Shown here: positions 17,171 through 26,959 of the stretch, one piece after another
Numbering within the stretch: the stretch's first letter is position 1
Layout of the letters: each line of letters starts with the position of its first letter
Assembly: GCF_002355655.1 (NCBI RefSeq)
Contig: NZ_AP017570.1
Coordinates: 1-64,000 of the forward strand
DNA length: 64,000 bases
Origin: Halorubrum trapanicum
GTDB lineage: Archaea; Halobacteriota; Halobacteria; Halobacteriales; Haloferacaceae
Direction of reading: 5' to 3'
Program-made: the position numbers and the translations under genes
The notes under the pieces: model-generated
Told to the model about the DNA's origin: nothing
Seen by the model: the letters and a program-made list of their open reading frames with translations, nothing else
Databases searched by the model: none

Positions 17171-20089
17171 ATGACGAACTCTACCCAGTTTTCTCCGGGC
17201 CAACGGGTGATTCTCAACGGAGCACCGGCTGAAGTCATCAAAACCCAAACGGTCGGGGAGATCGAGTATCTCAGAGCATACATCGACGGCGAGGGTGCCA
17301 AGACGGTCTGTCTCGACGATGTCGAGGTTCAACCGCATCGATCCGGACTCGAGGAACTGTCCAATCAGCGAATCGGTGATCTTCATCCTGATCACGATGC
17401 CGTCTCCGCACAGTGGTTCGACCTCCACACGCAAGCAACGAAACTCAAGCTCGCCCACGAGCAGGGACAGCTCCTGAGCATCTCGAACTCGCTCGTTCGA
17501 CTGGAGCCCTACCAGCTCGACGCCGTCAACTGGGTGATGCAGAAGCTTCGCCAGCGGGCGCTCATCGGCGATGATGTCGGGCTCGGGAAAACGATCGAGG
17601 CCGGACTCATCCTGAAGGAACTCGCCGCCCGGAATCGCGCCGACCGTGTCCTGTTCGTCGTTCCCGCGCACCTCCAGAAGAAGTGGATCCGAGATATGGA
17701 GCGCTTCTTCGACGTCGATCTCACTGTCGCAGACCGGGCCTGGGTCGACGGTGAGCGTCGGCGGCTCGGCGAGGAGGCCAACATCTGGAACCAAGACCAG
17801 CAACAGCTCGTCACCAGCATGGCGTTCCTGCGACAGGACGAGTTCCGGCCCGCACTCCGGGACGCGTTCTGGGATGTCGTCGTAGTCGACGAGGCACACA
17901 AGGCCGCAAAGCGAGGGGAATCTCCGAGCAAGACGGCAACCATGGTCGATACCGTCACGGGAAACTCCGACTCGCTGCTGCTGCTCAGCGCGACGCCCCA
18001 CGATGGGAAGGGCGAAGCGTTCCGCTCACTCGTCGAGTACATCGACCCGTTCCTCGTCGCCGAGAACCGGGACCTCTCACAGGAGACCGTCGATCGCGTC
18101 ATGATCCGTCGCGGGAAGACCGACATCTACGACGAAGATGGTGAACGCGTCTTCCCGGACCGGGAGGTCAACTCGGTGTCGGTCTCGATGACGCACGACG
18201 AGCGGCAGTTCTACCGGGCGGTCACCGACTACGTCAAAAACGTCTACAACCGCTCGGAGAAGCTGAACGAACCCGCGGTCGGGTTCGCGATGGCGCTCAT
18301 GCAGAAACGGCTGGTGAGCAGTGTGGGCGCGATTCACGCGACGCTCCGTCGACGACTGGATGACCTCCTCGGCGAGGAGGCGGAAACAGATGGCCTTTCC
18401 GAGGAAGCACGGGCCTATCTCGACGGTGAGGATCTGGACGAGGATGACAAACAACACGCGGAAGATGAGATTGCTGGCCTGACCGTCACCAGCACCGACG
18501 AACAGCTCCAAGAGGAGATCGATACACTCCGCGATCTCGTCTCGCTGGCTGAGGATTTACCGGTCGACTCCAAGGCCCAGAAGGTCAGACGGTTCATCTC
18601 CCAACTTCTCGAGGAACAACCGGACGAGAAACTTCTGTTGTTCACGGAGTATCGAGACACGCTCGACTACCTCATCGAGTACGTACAAGACGAGCCGTGG
18701 GCCGACGAAATTCTCGTGATTCACGGCGACGTGGACAAGGACGAACGGGCGCGGATCGAAGACGAGTTCAACCACGGCCAGTCGCGGCTCCTGTTCGCGA
18801 CCGATGCCGCGAGTGAGGGGATCGACCTCCAGCACAGCTGCCACATCATGGCCAACTACGAACTCCCGTGGAATCCGAACCGGCTCGAACAGCGGATCGG
18901 ACGCATCCATCGCTACGGACAGGAAGAGGAGGTCAAGGTCTGGAACTTCCTCTTTGACGACACCCGCGAGAGCGAGATCTTCGAGATGCTCCAAACCAAG
19001 GTCGAGGAGATCCGCTCTCAGCTCGGAAACACGGCGGACGTGCTCGGCATCCTCGACGACATCGACGTGGACTCGCTCATCATGGAGTCCATCGAAAACG
19101 ACGAACCACCGAGTGCGACCAAAGAAGAACTTGAGGAGATGATCGAAGAGCGTCAGCGAACGCTCGAGGAGTGGTACGAGCGGAGTCTCGTTGATACGAG
19201 CACGTTCGACGCGGAGAGTCGCCGGCAGATTCAGGAGGTCGTCGACGAGTCAGCCGACGTCTACGGGAGCGAGGGTGACATCCGCGCGTTCTTCGAGCGA
19301 GCAGTCGAGGCCTTCGGAGGCGAATTCGAGAAACGCGGCACCAATCTCTATCAGGCCGAGTTGCCGGACGGAATCAATTCACCCGGCCAAGACGCGACGT
19401 TCGGCCCGTTCACGTTCGACCGTGACTTCGCGATGGATCACGAGGACATCACCTATCTCGCTCCGGACACGGATGTCCTGCAACGCCTCATGGCACGCGT
19501 GTTGGAGGACGAGCGCGGTGAGGTCGGACTCAAACTGCTGCCGTTCGTCGACACGCCGGGGATCACCTACAACTATCGCGTGGCATTTGAGGACGGCACT
19601 GGCGATGTGATTCGCGAGGAGACCATCCCCGTCTTCGTGGAGGCTGCGCAAGAGGACGCTCAACAGGCGCTCGGTGAGCGTGTCGTCGAGGGCAACTCGG
19701 TAGCAGCAAAGCCCGATGCCGACGACCTGCGAACTGTTCTCGACAAACAATCCGACCTACGGACGGCTGCTGACCGGTATGTGGGCGTGCGGGTCAACGA
19801 GATCAAGAACCATCTTCAGGAGAAGCGTCACGAGGAGACCGCTCGGGAGCTGGAGAACCTCGAGAAATACGCACAGGCGGAACGAGAACGGATCGAGTCC
19901 TTCATCGAGGAGTATGAGCGCAAAGCCGACGCCGGCTCGGACATGGACATCGCGATCCGTGGCCAACAGGAGCGGCTCGAACAGCTAGAGAATAGAATCG
20001 AGACACGTCGCAATGAACTTGAACGTCGAGAACAGATCATCTCACTTGCGCCCGAGGTAGAAAATTACTGTCTTACACTCCCTCTCTGA
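17171..20089 (+). CDS. brxHII: SNF2/DEAH-box helicase of BREX (BrxHII-like)
   Basis: A 972-residue superfamily 2 helicase. Motif I GLGKTIEAGL lies near residue 135, DEAH box VVVDEAHKA near 240, motif III LLLSATPHDG follows, and motif VI QRIGRIHRYGQ lies near 573. The C-terminal 150 residues form a charged coiled coil. Such SNF2-type helicases are found in type 3 and type 5 BREX (BrxHII) and, as DrmD, in DISARM. With BrxC, PglX and PglZ present the BREX assignment is preferred. ATG 17171 is 55 bp after the nuclease stop. An imperfect GC hairpin (about 20094-20110) follows the stop. Confidence 0.88.
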   Translation: MTNSTQFSPGQRVILNGAPAEVIKTQTVGEIEYLRAYIDGEGAKTVCLDDVEVQPHRSGLEELSNQRIGDLHPDHDAVSAQWFDLHTQATKLKLAHEQGQLLSISNSLVRLEPYQLDAVNWVMQKLRQRALIGDDVGLGKTIEAGLILKELAARNRADRVLFVVPAHLQKKWIRDMERFFDVDLTVADRAWVDGERRRLGEEANIWNQDQQQLVTSMAFLRQDEFRPALRDAFWDVVVVDEAHKAAKRGESPSKTATMVDTVTGNSDSLLLLSATPHDGKGEAFRSLVEYIDPFLVAENRDLSQETVDRVMIRRGKTDIYDEDGERVFPDREVNSVSVSMTHDERQFYRAVTDYVKNVYNRSEKLNEPAVGFAMALMQKRLVSSVGAIHATLRRRLDDLLGEEAETDGLSEEARAYLDGEDLDEDDKQHAEDEIAGLTVTSTDEQLQEEIDTLRDLVSLAEDLPVDSKAQKVRRFISQLLEEQPDEKLLLFTEYRDTLDYLIEYVQDEPWADEILVIHGDVDKDERARIEDEFNHGQSRLLFATDAASEGIDLQHSCHIMANYELPWNPNRLEQRIGRIHRYGQEEEVKVWNFLFDDTRESEIFEMLQTKVEEIRSQLGNTADVLGILDDIDVDSLIMESIENDEPPSATKEELEEMIEERQRTLEEWYERSLVDTSTFDAESRRQIQEVVDESADVYGSEGDIRAFFERAVEAFGGEFEKRGTNLYQAELPDGINSPGQDATFGPFTFDRDFAMDHEDITYLAPDTDVLQRLMARVLEDERGEVGLKLLPFVDTPGITYNYRVAFEDGTGDVIREETIPVFVEAAQEDAQQALGERVVEGNSVAAKPDADDLRTVLDKQSDLRTAADRYVGVRVNEIKNHLQEKRHEETARELENLEKYAQAERERIESFIEEYERKADAGSDMDIAIRGQQERLEQLENRIETRRNELERREQIISLAPEVENYCLTLPL

Positions 20090-20288
20090 AGTCCCGTATC
20101 TGACACGGGGGCGCTGTCGAGAGAATTCAGAGATGAAATCTTAGCAGAGAGCATGAAATTGATATCACCAGGGGGATCGATCCAACACCTCAACGACAAT
20201 GAGAAAGATAATCACTTTTGAGGGGTATTGATAGCGTACTGTCATCGGATTCGACGGGTCACTTCCCACTAGTGATTTCCACTCAACC

Positions 20289-20700
20289 ATGACCGGAATC
20301 GTGATCCTCCCCGCTGGTCGCGACGACGCGTTCGAGGACTACAAGCAGTTCATCCGAGATGGGCACCCAATTGAGGATATTGAGTCTTATCCGGATGAGA
20401 GGATCTAAAATTGGCCCGAGCGACATCTGATGACAATCTCGTCCCTGTCTGGGGTACCTCAGTAGATGGGACATGGCGGAACGTCGAGCGCAACGACATC
20501 GCACTTGTCTACCACGATGGGGCGTTCGTCGTGAGAGGCCAGGTCCTCCAACTCGACACGACCCCGACCTTACGGAGTATCTCTGAAGAGAGACCGTTGA
20601 ACACGGTCGCTGGAACGAGGAAAGCCCCTAGAGTACATGAATTTCCTCAATGATGTTGAGGAAGTCGACGTCGAAAGTTTCGGTCATGGGTGCCGTTCGT
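20289..20700 (+). pseudogene. Decayed EVE-like / restriction-associated gene fragment
   Basis: Broken coding sequence in more than one piece. ATG 20289 opens a 39-codon ORF (MTGIVILPAGRDDAFEDYKQ) that stops at 20408. Downstream, from 20411, another frame reads VPVWGTSVDGTWRNVERNDI and VYHDGAFVVRGQVLQ, like the N-terminal EVE-type small-molecule or modified-base reader of haloarchaeal restriction proteins. After about 20590 the plausible reading shifts frame (EYMNFLNDVEEVDVESF). Stops and a shift make a single product impossible. It lies right after the BREX locus and suggests an older neighbouring defence gene. The family call is tentative. Confidence 0.45.
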
Positions 20701-20736
20701 CGACCGAGCATGGAACGGTGTTCGAGGTCGTACGTC

Positions 20737-20777
20737 TTAACCAACATTACGGCTTCTACTGCGGATCTGTTGGTTAA
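20737..20777. repeat. Spaced palindrome TTAACCAAC...GTTGGTTAA, copy 1 (41 bp)
   Basis: First of ten copies of a dispersed element: a 9-10 bp left arm, a spacer of 21-22 bp with unrelated sequence in each copy, and the exact inverted right arm. Total length is always 41 or 42 bp, so arm centres sit about three DNA helical turns apart. Here it lies between the EVE-like remnant and the 3' end of the next minus-strand gene. The conserved arms and free spacer suggest a dimeric protein or recombinase site. Function unknown. Confidence 0.8.
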
Positions 20778-20823
20778 GGCTTGGTAGTGAGCGCGGGATT
20801 GTGGCGGAGGTAGCCGCAGCAGT

Positions 20824-21753
20824 CTACATGGTATTCGAATCCGGATACGGAGATGCCAATCTGAAGAAATCGATCTCTCCTCTGAATTGCGCGACGACAT
20901 TCTTAATGACCGCATCAACGTCCACACCAGCAGTCACAACCTCATACGTCTCCCCGACAAAGGCCCGATACTCAGAGACGATCTCCTTAGCCTTCCCACG
21001 AATCTCTCCAACACCCAGATCAGTGAACTCCCAGAGTAACGCAAGCGTCTGCGTCGCCATCGACGTGAGATACGTCACGAACTCCTCCGGAGCTCGAAGC
21101 CCGGTCGGCGCAATCCCGCGTAGCACGTAGTGAATCTCACTCATCACGACCCGATGAAGCCCCTTCATCGCCGAATCAATCGGCCCTGAAAACCCACTGT
21201 GCCGAAGCTTATACAGAAACCGATTATTCAAATACCGTGTCCCTCGCCACGCAAACCGATAGTTGAATGGCGTCGTGAACAGAATCGCCTCCGCGACAAA
21301 CAGCCCCATCGCTCGATAGAAATCATGGAACCGCTCAGCAGCAATATCTTGTATCGACTCAACCGAGGCACGGGCGAGATCTAGTTTGTTCGCACTAATC
21401 AGGAGGTTATGTGTCGCAATCACCAGGGCAATACCAGAACTCAATTGCGCCCCTGTCATCGCCAGCCGCGCAAGCTTGCTGTGGCCAAGTCCAACATCAA
21501 GACTATCTTCGACGACTTCGAGGGTTTTGCGCGTTCGCTGGAGACTCCGATCAGTAGTACTGAAAAAGGCGCTCACATCATCGACCGTATCTTCAGTCGG
21601 GATCTCCGCGTCATCAAGCTCCTCATAGATTGTCGAGAGATCATCCGCAAGGTGGACTGACTGGACACGTCGCTCACCGCGTGCGTGTACCCGTAGCCCA
21701 GATTGGATTTTGGACTGTATCTCAGACAGTCGTTCCGGATCCGGTTCAGCCAT
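20824..21753 (-). CDS. Conserved hypothetical helical protein, possibly membrane-associated
   Basis: A protein of 309 residues starting at ATG 21753 (MAEPDPERLSEIQ); the longer upstream reading runs through AT-rich promoter DNA. Not recognised. It is predominantly helical, with amphipathic or weakly hydrophobic stretches around residues 110-140 (LARLAMTGAQLSSGIALVIA) and 175-200 (FYRAMGLFVAEAILFTTPF). It may associate with the membrane. It is divergent from the 323-residue exported protein (54 bp gap), and the AT-rich gap (TAAGTATTATAGAT) probably holds both promoters. Nothing in the sequence indicates a catalytic function. Confidence 0.65.
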   Translation of the reverse strand: MAEPDPERLSEIQSKIQSGLRVHARGERRVQSVHLADDLSTIYEELDDAEIPTEDTVDDVSAFFSTTDRSLQRTRKTLEVVEDSLDVGLGHSKLARLAMTGAQLSSGIALVIATHNLLISANKLDLARASVESIQDIAAERFHDFYRAMGLFVAEAILFTTPFNYRFAWRGTRYLNNRFLYKLRHSGFSGPIDSAMKGLHRVVMSEIHYVLRGIAPTGLRAPEEFVTYLTSMATQTLALLWEFTDLGVGEIRGKAKEIVSEYRAFVGETYEVVTAGVDVDAVIKNVVAQFRGEIDFFRLASPYPDSNTM

Positions 21754-21807
21754 AACTTGGGTGTTGCTCTGGAAGAATTTAAGTATTATAGATAGGTAGG
21801 GCAGATA

Positions 21808-22779
21808 ATGGATGATCTGAATCGACTTTTTGAAGATGTAGATACGGAGGAGATTCTCGATGGGATCACACGACGTCAGCTCGTAGTCGGTGGGGCCGCT
21901 GTAACGGGCGCAGTCGGCGCTGGCTCGGTATTGTTTGGGCAAGACGGGGATACAGAACCAACCCCAGCGGATCGGCTCACAACTGCTGAGACGCGATTTA
22001 CTGGGGTGGCTACAACGCTGACCGAGACTGATGTCGTAGACCCCTATTCAAGCTGGGGGCTTCGCAACGAAATAGAAACAGCACTTAATTCGGTCAATCA
22101 GATCCTCAGCGAAGACTTCCCCGATGAGCCGGAGATCCAACAGCGGCTCAGTGCGCTGCGTACCGCAACAGAGTATTATAGCACACTCTTGACGTCGTTG
22201 ACAGCCGCTGATTCGCTCTTCGGGTCGGTTAGTGACTCTGAACCCGACGTACTCAAACAGACCAGGGAACTCGAATATGACCCGGCCTCCGAATTGGACA
22301 GCAGTTCTTTCGAACAGTCCATTGGACAACTGGCGGCCGCTGAGAAAGCTCCAAGCGAGGTCACATCCGAGGATCGAACACTTGTTCCGGACCAGCAGGC
22401 GGTTCTTGACGCTCTTCGCACTCAACGAGATCTCTTTGATCGGCACATTCGGGCCCAGCAATCGTATTTAGATTCAGCGACACCCATCGAGGCCGGCGTT
22501 CGGGCCTACGAACAGTCACGCTTTGCGGACGCTCGGGCCAATCTGGCGGACGCTCAAGATGCGCTTCTCCCCAACATTTCTGGGACTGGTGAGGGCTATC
22601 AGCTGTCCAATATGGGTTTGACCCTCAACCAGTATCGCGAATTATTCACCCTCCGGCAGGATGGCGTTGCCCAGTTGCTTGATGCTAGCCAAGAATCTGT
22701 ACCTGAGGATGAACGGCAGTCGGCGGTCAATTCGGCTCTTAACACCTTCTTTAAGGCACGTAATCTGATTCCTCGATGA
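21808..22779 (+). CDS. Hypothetical membrane-anchored exported protein
   Basis: A 323-residue acidic protein. Residues about 21-44 contain TRRQLVVGGAAVTGAVGAGS, a single hydrophobic segment after paired arginines. This fits an N-terminal anchor or twin-arginine signal with the rest outside the cell. The mature part is helical and Gln/Ala/Leu-rich without cysteines or known catalytic motifs. It is divergent from the 309-residue gene, and the DUF2254-like gene follows 72 bp downstream on the same strand. A cell-surface or envelope role with that membrane protein is possible but inferred only from proximity. Confidence 0.65.
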   Translation: MDDLNRLFEDVDTEEILDGITRRQLVVGGAAVTGAVGAGSVLFGQDGDTEPTPADRLTTAETRFTGVATTLTETDVVDPYSSWGLRNEIETALNSVNQILSEDFPDEPEIQQRLSALRTATEYYSTLLTSLTAADSLFGSVSDSEPDVLKQTRELEYDPASELDSSSFEQSIGQLAAAEKAPSEVTSEDRTLVPDQQAVLDALRTQRDLFDRHIRAQQSYLDSATPIEAGVRAYEQSRFADARANLADAQDALLPNISGTGEGYQLSNMGLTLNQYRELFTLRQDGVAQLLDASQESVPEDERQSAVNSALNTFFKARNLIPR

Positions 22780-22851
22780 GGTCGATCTTAGCCAGATAGC
22801 ATGTTATAGAATTAAATGAGGATACCCATATCACACGAGTAAGACCGGTTC

Positions 22852-24576
22852 ATGGGTGAAACAACTGAGGAACGCTTGTTTCAAGGATGGTTCCAGCAAC
22901 TGGCACTCCGATATTTTCTGATATCCATTGCGACGGTTGTTGCGTTCGGGACAGCAGCCGCCCTTCTCAACCCGGCTGTCGAGATTGTTAATGTTAGAGC
23001 TGTACTCACGACACTTGCGACGGCTGAAGCCTCCGTACTGGCGATCGTTTTCTCTGTGACTGTTGTTGCGCTCCAGCTTGTTGTAACACGGTATTCAGCC
23101 CGTCTCACCACTACTTTCGTCAATGACCCACTGTTCCGTACGACGTTTAGTCTCTTTGTCGTCGCAATCGCGTTTAATCTAATTGCCGTGTACTTGCTCC
23201 CACCAGAGAGTAATCGGCTTACAAATACGGCAGTTGGGGCCTCACTCGCACTTGCGAGTGTGTCTACGATTGCGCTCTACCAATTCATTCAGATGATGAT
23301 AGAGCGAGGATCTCCTGATCAGGTGATTTCGGTGTTAGTTGACCGTACACTTGCTCCAAGCGAATACCTCCCAGAAACTATCGAAGAATTTCAGCAACTC
23401 GACGCACACCCGGTCCGGAAACTCTACCAGACTCTCGCACAGACCATTAAAAACGGAGAATACCAAGCGGCGGAACAGGGTATCAATGGGCTCTATACCG
23501 TACTCTCCCGGACCATCGAATATCTTGAAACCGAACACGGCGAAGAAGACCCCAATGAGTATGTGGCGACTGTTACAGCAGAGCCCTTTGAAGAATACTA
23601 TCCTCGGATCATGGAACAGGCCTACAGTCACGAGCAGTACAATCTAATTTCAGAGACTGTTGAAGACATCGAGACATTGGCTCTCGATGGACTTGATCGT
23701 GGTTTTTCCGAGGTCACCGAGTCTGCTGCGGATGGGCTTGGTGACACATTCAACAACGCCCCTTCAGGATGGGAAGGAAATCGGCTGCGTACCCCAGTTG
23801 CGGAAACACTGACCGAAGTGGTGATCGAATCTGCGAGAAGAGCCGATTATGCGGTGTTCTCCACCGTATTTTTCCAATTGAATCACCAGATGGTAGTTCT
23901 CCTCAGACGGCGTTCGGACATAGGTGTAACAGAACGACTCGTCGGGAATTACTACACACGTGGAGTTGTTTTGATATTTGAGGCCTTAACTGATCAGTAC
24001 GCATCGGAGTTGCGTAACCAGGACACTGATTGGATTTCTCCAACAGATGGTCGGCAATGGACTCTCTCAGACGACGCAAAGCCAATACGACACCTGTGGG
24101 AAAGATACACAAAGTTCACACAAGCGGTTCTGCGGTATCGCACTGACGAGGGAATGTATCCGTTTGCTGAAGGCTCAATCGACGACGGTTGGAAGAAGAT
24201 TACAACGCACGCTTCTGAGTCTGGACTACACGGCTTCGCCACATTATGTTGTATAACAACCATCCAGCTTGCGTATCGTGTAGATCAAATTGGAGAAGGT
24301 AATCCCGGCACTTGGGTCAATAATCTAGGGCTGATCAGGCTTAACCATGATCCAGCTGTTGTCGACAAGGCATTCACGATCTTGAAACAAGGTGAAAACC
24401 CGGAGGGTGCCAATATAAACGTACATACCCTCGATATTGAATCTAATAGTGAACGTGAGGGGTTTTTCGAGCGGCTTCTTCATACTGAGCCAGAAGAAAC
24501 ATCGTTCGAGCAGTGGATTGTGGACTTCGAAAAAGAAGTAGAAGACCGAACAGAGTACCTGCGAGAGAACGCATGA
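22852..24576 (+). CDS. DUF2254-like integral membrane protein
   Basis: A 574-residue protein with four hydrophobic segments in the first 150 residues (about 18-40, 58-80, 100-120, 128-148). FSVTVVALQLVVTRYSARL is a close match to the DUF2254 membrane core. The soluble C-terminal 400 residues are helical. The family function is unknown. ATG 22852 is preceded by an AT-rich leader. It follows the exported protein gene on the same strand. Composition is somewhat AT-richer than in the BREX genes. Confident as a membrane protein; the family assignment rests on motif similarity. Confidence 0.75.
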   Translation: MGETTEERLFQGWFQQLALRYFLISIATVVAFGTAAALLNPAVEIVNVRAVLTTLATAEASVLAIVFSVTVVALQLVVTRYSARLTTTFVNDPLFRTTFSLFVVAIAFNLIAVYLLPPESNRLTNTAVGASLALASVSTIALYQFIQMMIERGSPDQVISVLVDRTLAPSEYLPETIEEFQQLDAHPVRKLYQTLAQTIKNGEYQAAEQGINGLYTVLSRTIEYLETEHGEEDPNEYVATVTAEPFEEYYPRIMEQAYSHEQYNLISETVEDIETLALDGLDRGFSEVTESAADGLGDTFNNAPSGWEGNRLRTPVAETLTEVVIESARRADYAVFSTVFFQLNHQMVVLLRRRSDIGVTERLVGNYYTRGVVLIFEALTDQYASELRNQDTDWISPTDGRQWTLSDDAKPIRHLWERYTKFTQAVLRYRTDEGMYPFAEGSIDDGWKKITTHASESGLHGFATLCCITTIQLAYRVDQIGEGNPGTWVNNLGLIRLNHDPAVVDKAFTILKQGENPEGANINVHTLDIESNSEREGFFERLLHTEPEETSFEQWIVDFEKEVEDRTEYLRENA

Positions 24577-24604
24577 GGAGAGCGATATCTCACCGCTGGC
24601 TGCG

Positions 24605-24661
24605 GAGATGATCCTCCAGGCACTCCAGCCCGTCGTCCGCAAGCACTACGAAATAGATTGA
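24605..24661 (+). pseudogene. Short 3' gene remnant
   Basis: A stop-terminated stretch reading EMILQALQPVVRKHYEID, with protein-like composition but no start and no upstream continuation. It looks like the 3' end of a lost gene between the DUF2254-like gene and the rhomboid remnant. Low certainty. Confidence 0.25.
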
Positions 24662-24676
24662 GAGCCCTAGTCGGAG

Positions 24677-25036
24677 TCACCGAGATTGGTAGTAGTGAAC
24701 CGCCATTCCAGAGAAGAACCCAGCGCCGTGTCCGACAAGGTTTGTGAAGCCGCCCTGGTTCTGGAGATCAGCAGGGAAGCTCACGACGACCATATATACC
24801 GCCGTGAACGTCCCGACAAACAGAATCACTACGAGACGTCGATTTTCGTGCGCCCAATCGCCAATACCGACCGCGGAGAAGTTACCTTTCCAGCTGGTAT
24901 AAATAACGAGCACAAGCACCAAACCGAGCATCACGAGCGCAACCACTCGATTCAGACCACGGAACATCACCGTCCACGTCGCGAAGAGGGTAATTCCGAC
25001 TATGCTGGCGGCATAGATCGCGTTCTCTTCTGGGAG
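24677..25036 (-). pseudogene. 5'-truncated rhomboid-like intramembrane protease
   Basis: The reading frame is open from about 25036 and encodes three to four hydrophobic segments (VALVMLGLVLVLVIYTSW, LVVILFVGTFTAVYMVVVSF). It ends in NLVGHGAGFFSGMAVHYY, which resembles the last helix of rhomboid proteases, where the catalytic His lies in a GHxxG context. The catalytic Ser helix (GxSG) is absent, and the frame meets a stop upstream, so the 5' half is missing. An ATG at 24970 could express a 97-residue membrane fragment, but a remnant is more likely. Confidence 0.5.
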
Positions 25037-25037
25037 T

Positions 25038-25138
25038 TAGACGACCATCTGGAGAAGCTTCGAAACGCGCTGGACGTTGGCGACGGTGACATCATCGAGA
25101 TCGACGGTGAGGACGCCGAGCTAGAGCGCGCCGAGTGA
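25038..25138 (+). pseudogene. 3' fragment of an acidic protein gene
   Basis: Reads LDDHLEKLRNALDVGDGDI and ends ELERAE before TGA. It has clear haloarchaeal codon use but no credible upstream coding part, since the rhomboid remnant lies antisense. Probably the tail of a deleted gene in a degraded stretch. Confidence 0.3.
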
Positions 25139-25192
25139 CGGTCGGACACACTTTCCCGCATTCACCATCAGCGCTCGCACAAGAAAGCCAGT

Positions 25193-26389
25193 TCACGCCG
25201 ACTTACACGCCTCAACGACAAGTTCGGGGGCATCAACCAGTTGATTCACTGTATGCGCACCCTTCCCTTTCCCTCGGCCCTTCCGATTCTGTTCGATCAG
25301 CGAGAGAAACGCAAGTTCGGAGAGGAGGTCGCGGACGCGACGGATTTTGAGCGGGTCGGTTCCTTTGCGTTCACACACAACCTCGTAGGCCGAGTACACC
25401 TGCTTTGAGGGGATCATAGCATCTGTATCGGTTGACTGCTGCATCTGGAGTGCGAGCCCCTGAAGGAGGTATTTCGAGTGCTCGGGTTGCTTTCCGATTA
25501 GTTCGGCGAGTCGCGCCTCTTCTTCACGCTCGTGTGCCTCATCAACGTACTCAACGCGGACGCGGTCGTCGTCGTGTTCGTCGGCGATTTCGCCAGCATA
25601 TCTGAGAATGTCGATCGCCTTCCGAGCGTCTCCGTGTTCTTTCGCCGCGAGTGCTGCGACCTTCGGAATCACGTCGTCATCAAGGACGCCCTCTCGAAAC
25701 GCATCTGCCCGTGAGTTGAGGATTGCACGCAGTTGATTTGCGTCATACGGCGGGAACACGAAGTCACGCTCGGAGAGACTTGATTTGACGCGCTCATTGA
25801 GTGTTTCCTTGTAGCGAATCTTGTTGCTGATCCCAATTATACCGAGTGTACTATCTTCTACCTTACCGGCTTCCGCCGCTCGTGAGAGTTGCATGAGAAC
25901 GTTGTCGTCTTCGAGTTTGTCGATCTCGTCTAAAATGATGATGCCAACGTCGAGGCGTACATCGAGTATCTTCCAGAGCCGCCGATAATAATCAGACGTG
26001 GAAACGCCAGACGCTGGAACTTTCACACCCGTCACGTCGGGATCGTTGAACGATTCAGCGATCGTCCGGACAGCCTGCGTTTCTGTTGAGTCCTGAAAAC
26101 AGTCGATGTATGCGACATCAACGCGGACATCATTCTCGGCGGCAGCCTCAGTGAGATCTTGTGTGATGTACTTCGAGCAGAGGCTCTTGCCTGTTCCCGT
26201 CTTTCCATAGATCAACACGTTGTTCGGCGTCCCACCTCGCTGGGCGTCCTTAATCGCGTTGGCGAGGTTTGTGAGCTCCTCGTCACGGCCGATGATCCGA
26301 TCACCCTCTGGAAGGTGGCTCACACGAAGGAGTTCCTTATCAGCAAAAATGGGGTCGGGATCCCCGAAGAATGACTCCGTATCGCTCAT
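25193..26389 (-). CDS. orc1/cdc6: Orc1/Cdc6 replication initiator (origin 1)
   Basis: A 398-residue AAA+ origin-binding protein. Walker A GKTGTGKS is at residues 62-69, Walker B IIILDEIDKL near 151, with sensor and C-terminal winged-helix regions; length is normal. Start ATG 26389 (MSDTESFFGD) is preferred to the upstream alternative by homology of the MSD start. The gene reads away from an ORB cluster (26433-26955) directly upstream, as expected for a self-linked origin. Orc1/Cdc6 binds ORBs and loads MCM. One of three paralogues in the window. Confidence 0.92.
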   Translation of the reverse strand: MSDTESFFGDPDPIFADKELLRVSHLPEGDRIIGRDEELTNLANAIKDAQRGGTPNNVLIYGKTGTGKSLCSKYITQDLTEAAAENDVRVDVAYIDCFQDSTETQAVRTIAESFNDPDVTGVKVPASGVSTSDYYRRLWKILDVRLDVGIIILDEIDKLEDDNVLMQLSRAAEAGKVEDSTLGIIGISNKIRYKETLNERVKSSLSERDFVFPPYDANQLRAILNSRADAFREGVLDDDVIPKVAALAAKEHGDARKAIDILRYAGEIADEHDDDRVRVEYVDEAHEREEEARLAELIGKQPEHSKYLLQGLALQMQQSTDTDAMIPSKQVYSAYEVVCERKGTDPLKIRRVRDLLSELAFLSLIEQNRKGRGKGKGAHTVNQLVDAPELVVEACKSA

Positions 26390-26432
26390 GCAGGGTCGCA
26401 CTCACCCAACCCATATCAATCTTCCCACCGCC

Positions 26433-26955
26433 TTGCCGCTGTAAACAGAAGTCTGTATTAGTCGACCCGTCTAATCGGGGTTGAAACCCGGATTTCCCTG
26501 CGTTTTGAGATTCTTAGTCTCATAATGAGCCGCGTGTTGCCGCTGTAAGAGTGGTATCGAGGCGGTGTCACACCCCAGATTGCCGCTGTAAACACGAACG
26601 ATGTGTGACCTCCAGATGAAATTGCGGCCGGTTCAGAGAAAGTCGATAGAGAGCCAGTCAGCTACTTGATTTGAGAGAAGACACCATGACGGTGAAACAT
26701 GCGTTTCACGTCTTCGACGCCAAAACAACATGGCCTCTCAGTATGCCAAAAGTGTGGTACGGTAACAAACACCACTCTTTGGTATAAAACTACTGGTTGA
26801 TGTGGTGTTGATAGTAGAACGTGTGAGCGGGCAGATGGGTATTTTCCATAAATAAACATCTCTACTGTGGTTTTACAGCGGCAACGAGGGGTCCATCTCT
26901 TTCGATCCACCATCCCATCTCTCCGGGAGATGTTTACAGCGGCAACGAGGGGTGT
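26433..26955. other. Replication origin 1: inverted ORB clusters around an AT-rich stretch
   Basis: Five ORB-like repeats. Three are in reverse orientation (TTGCCGCTGTAAACA at 26433-26447, 26537-26548 shortened, and 26580-26594). Two are in forward orientation (TTTACAGCGGCAACGAGGGG, from 26872 and 26933). The forward copies carry the G-string typical of haloarchaeal ORBs. Between the two sets (26595-26870) lies AT-rich DNA without a credible gene, the likely unwinding element. The arrangement flanks the start of the orc1/cdc6 gene at 26389. Confidence 0.8.
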
Positions 26956-26959
26956 TCGA

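Noticed and set aside
1-20089. DISARM locus because of the SNF2-type helicase
   Set aside because: BrxC- and PglZ-type proteins with a PglX methyltransferase are present, and the DISARM core genes drmA, drmB and drmC are absent.
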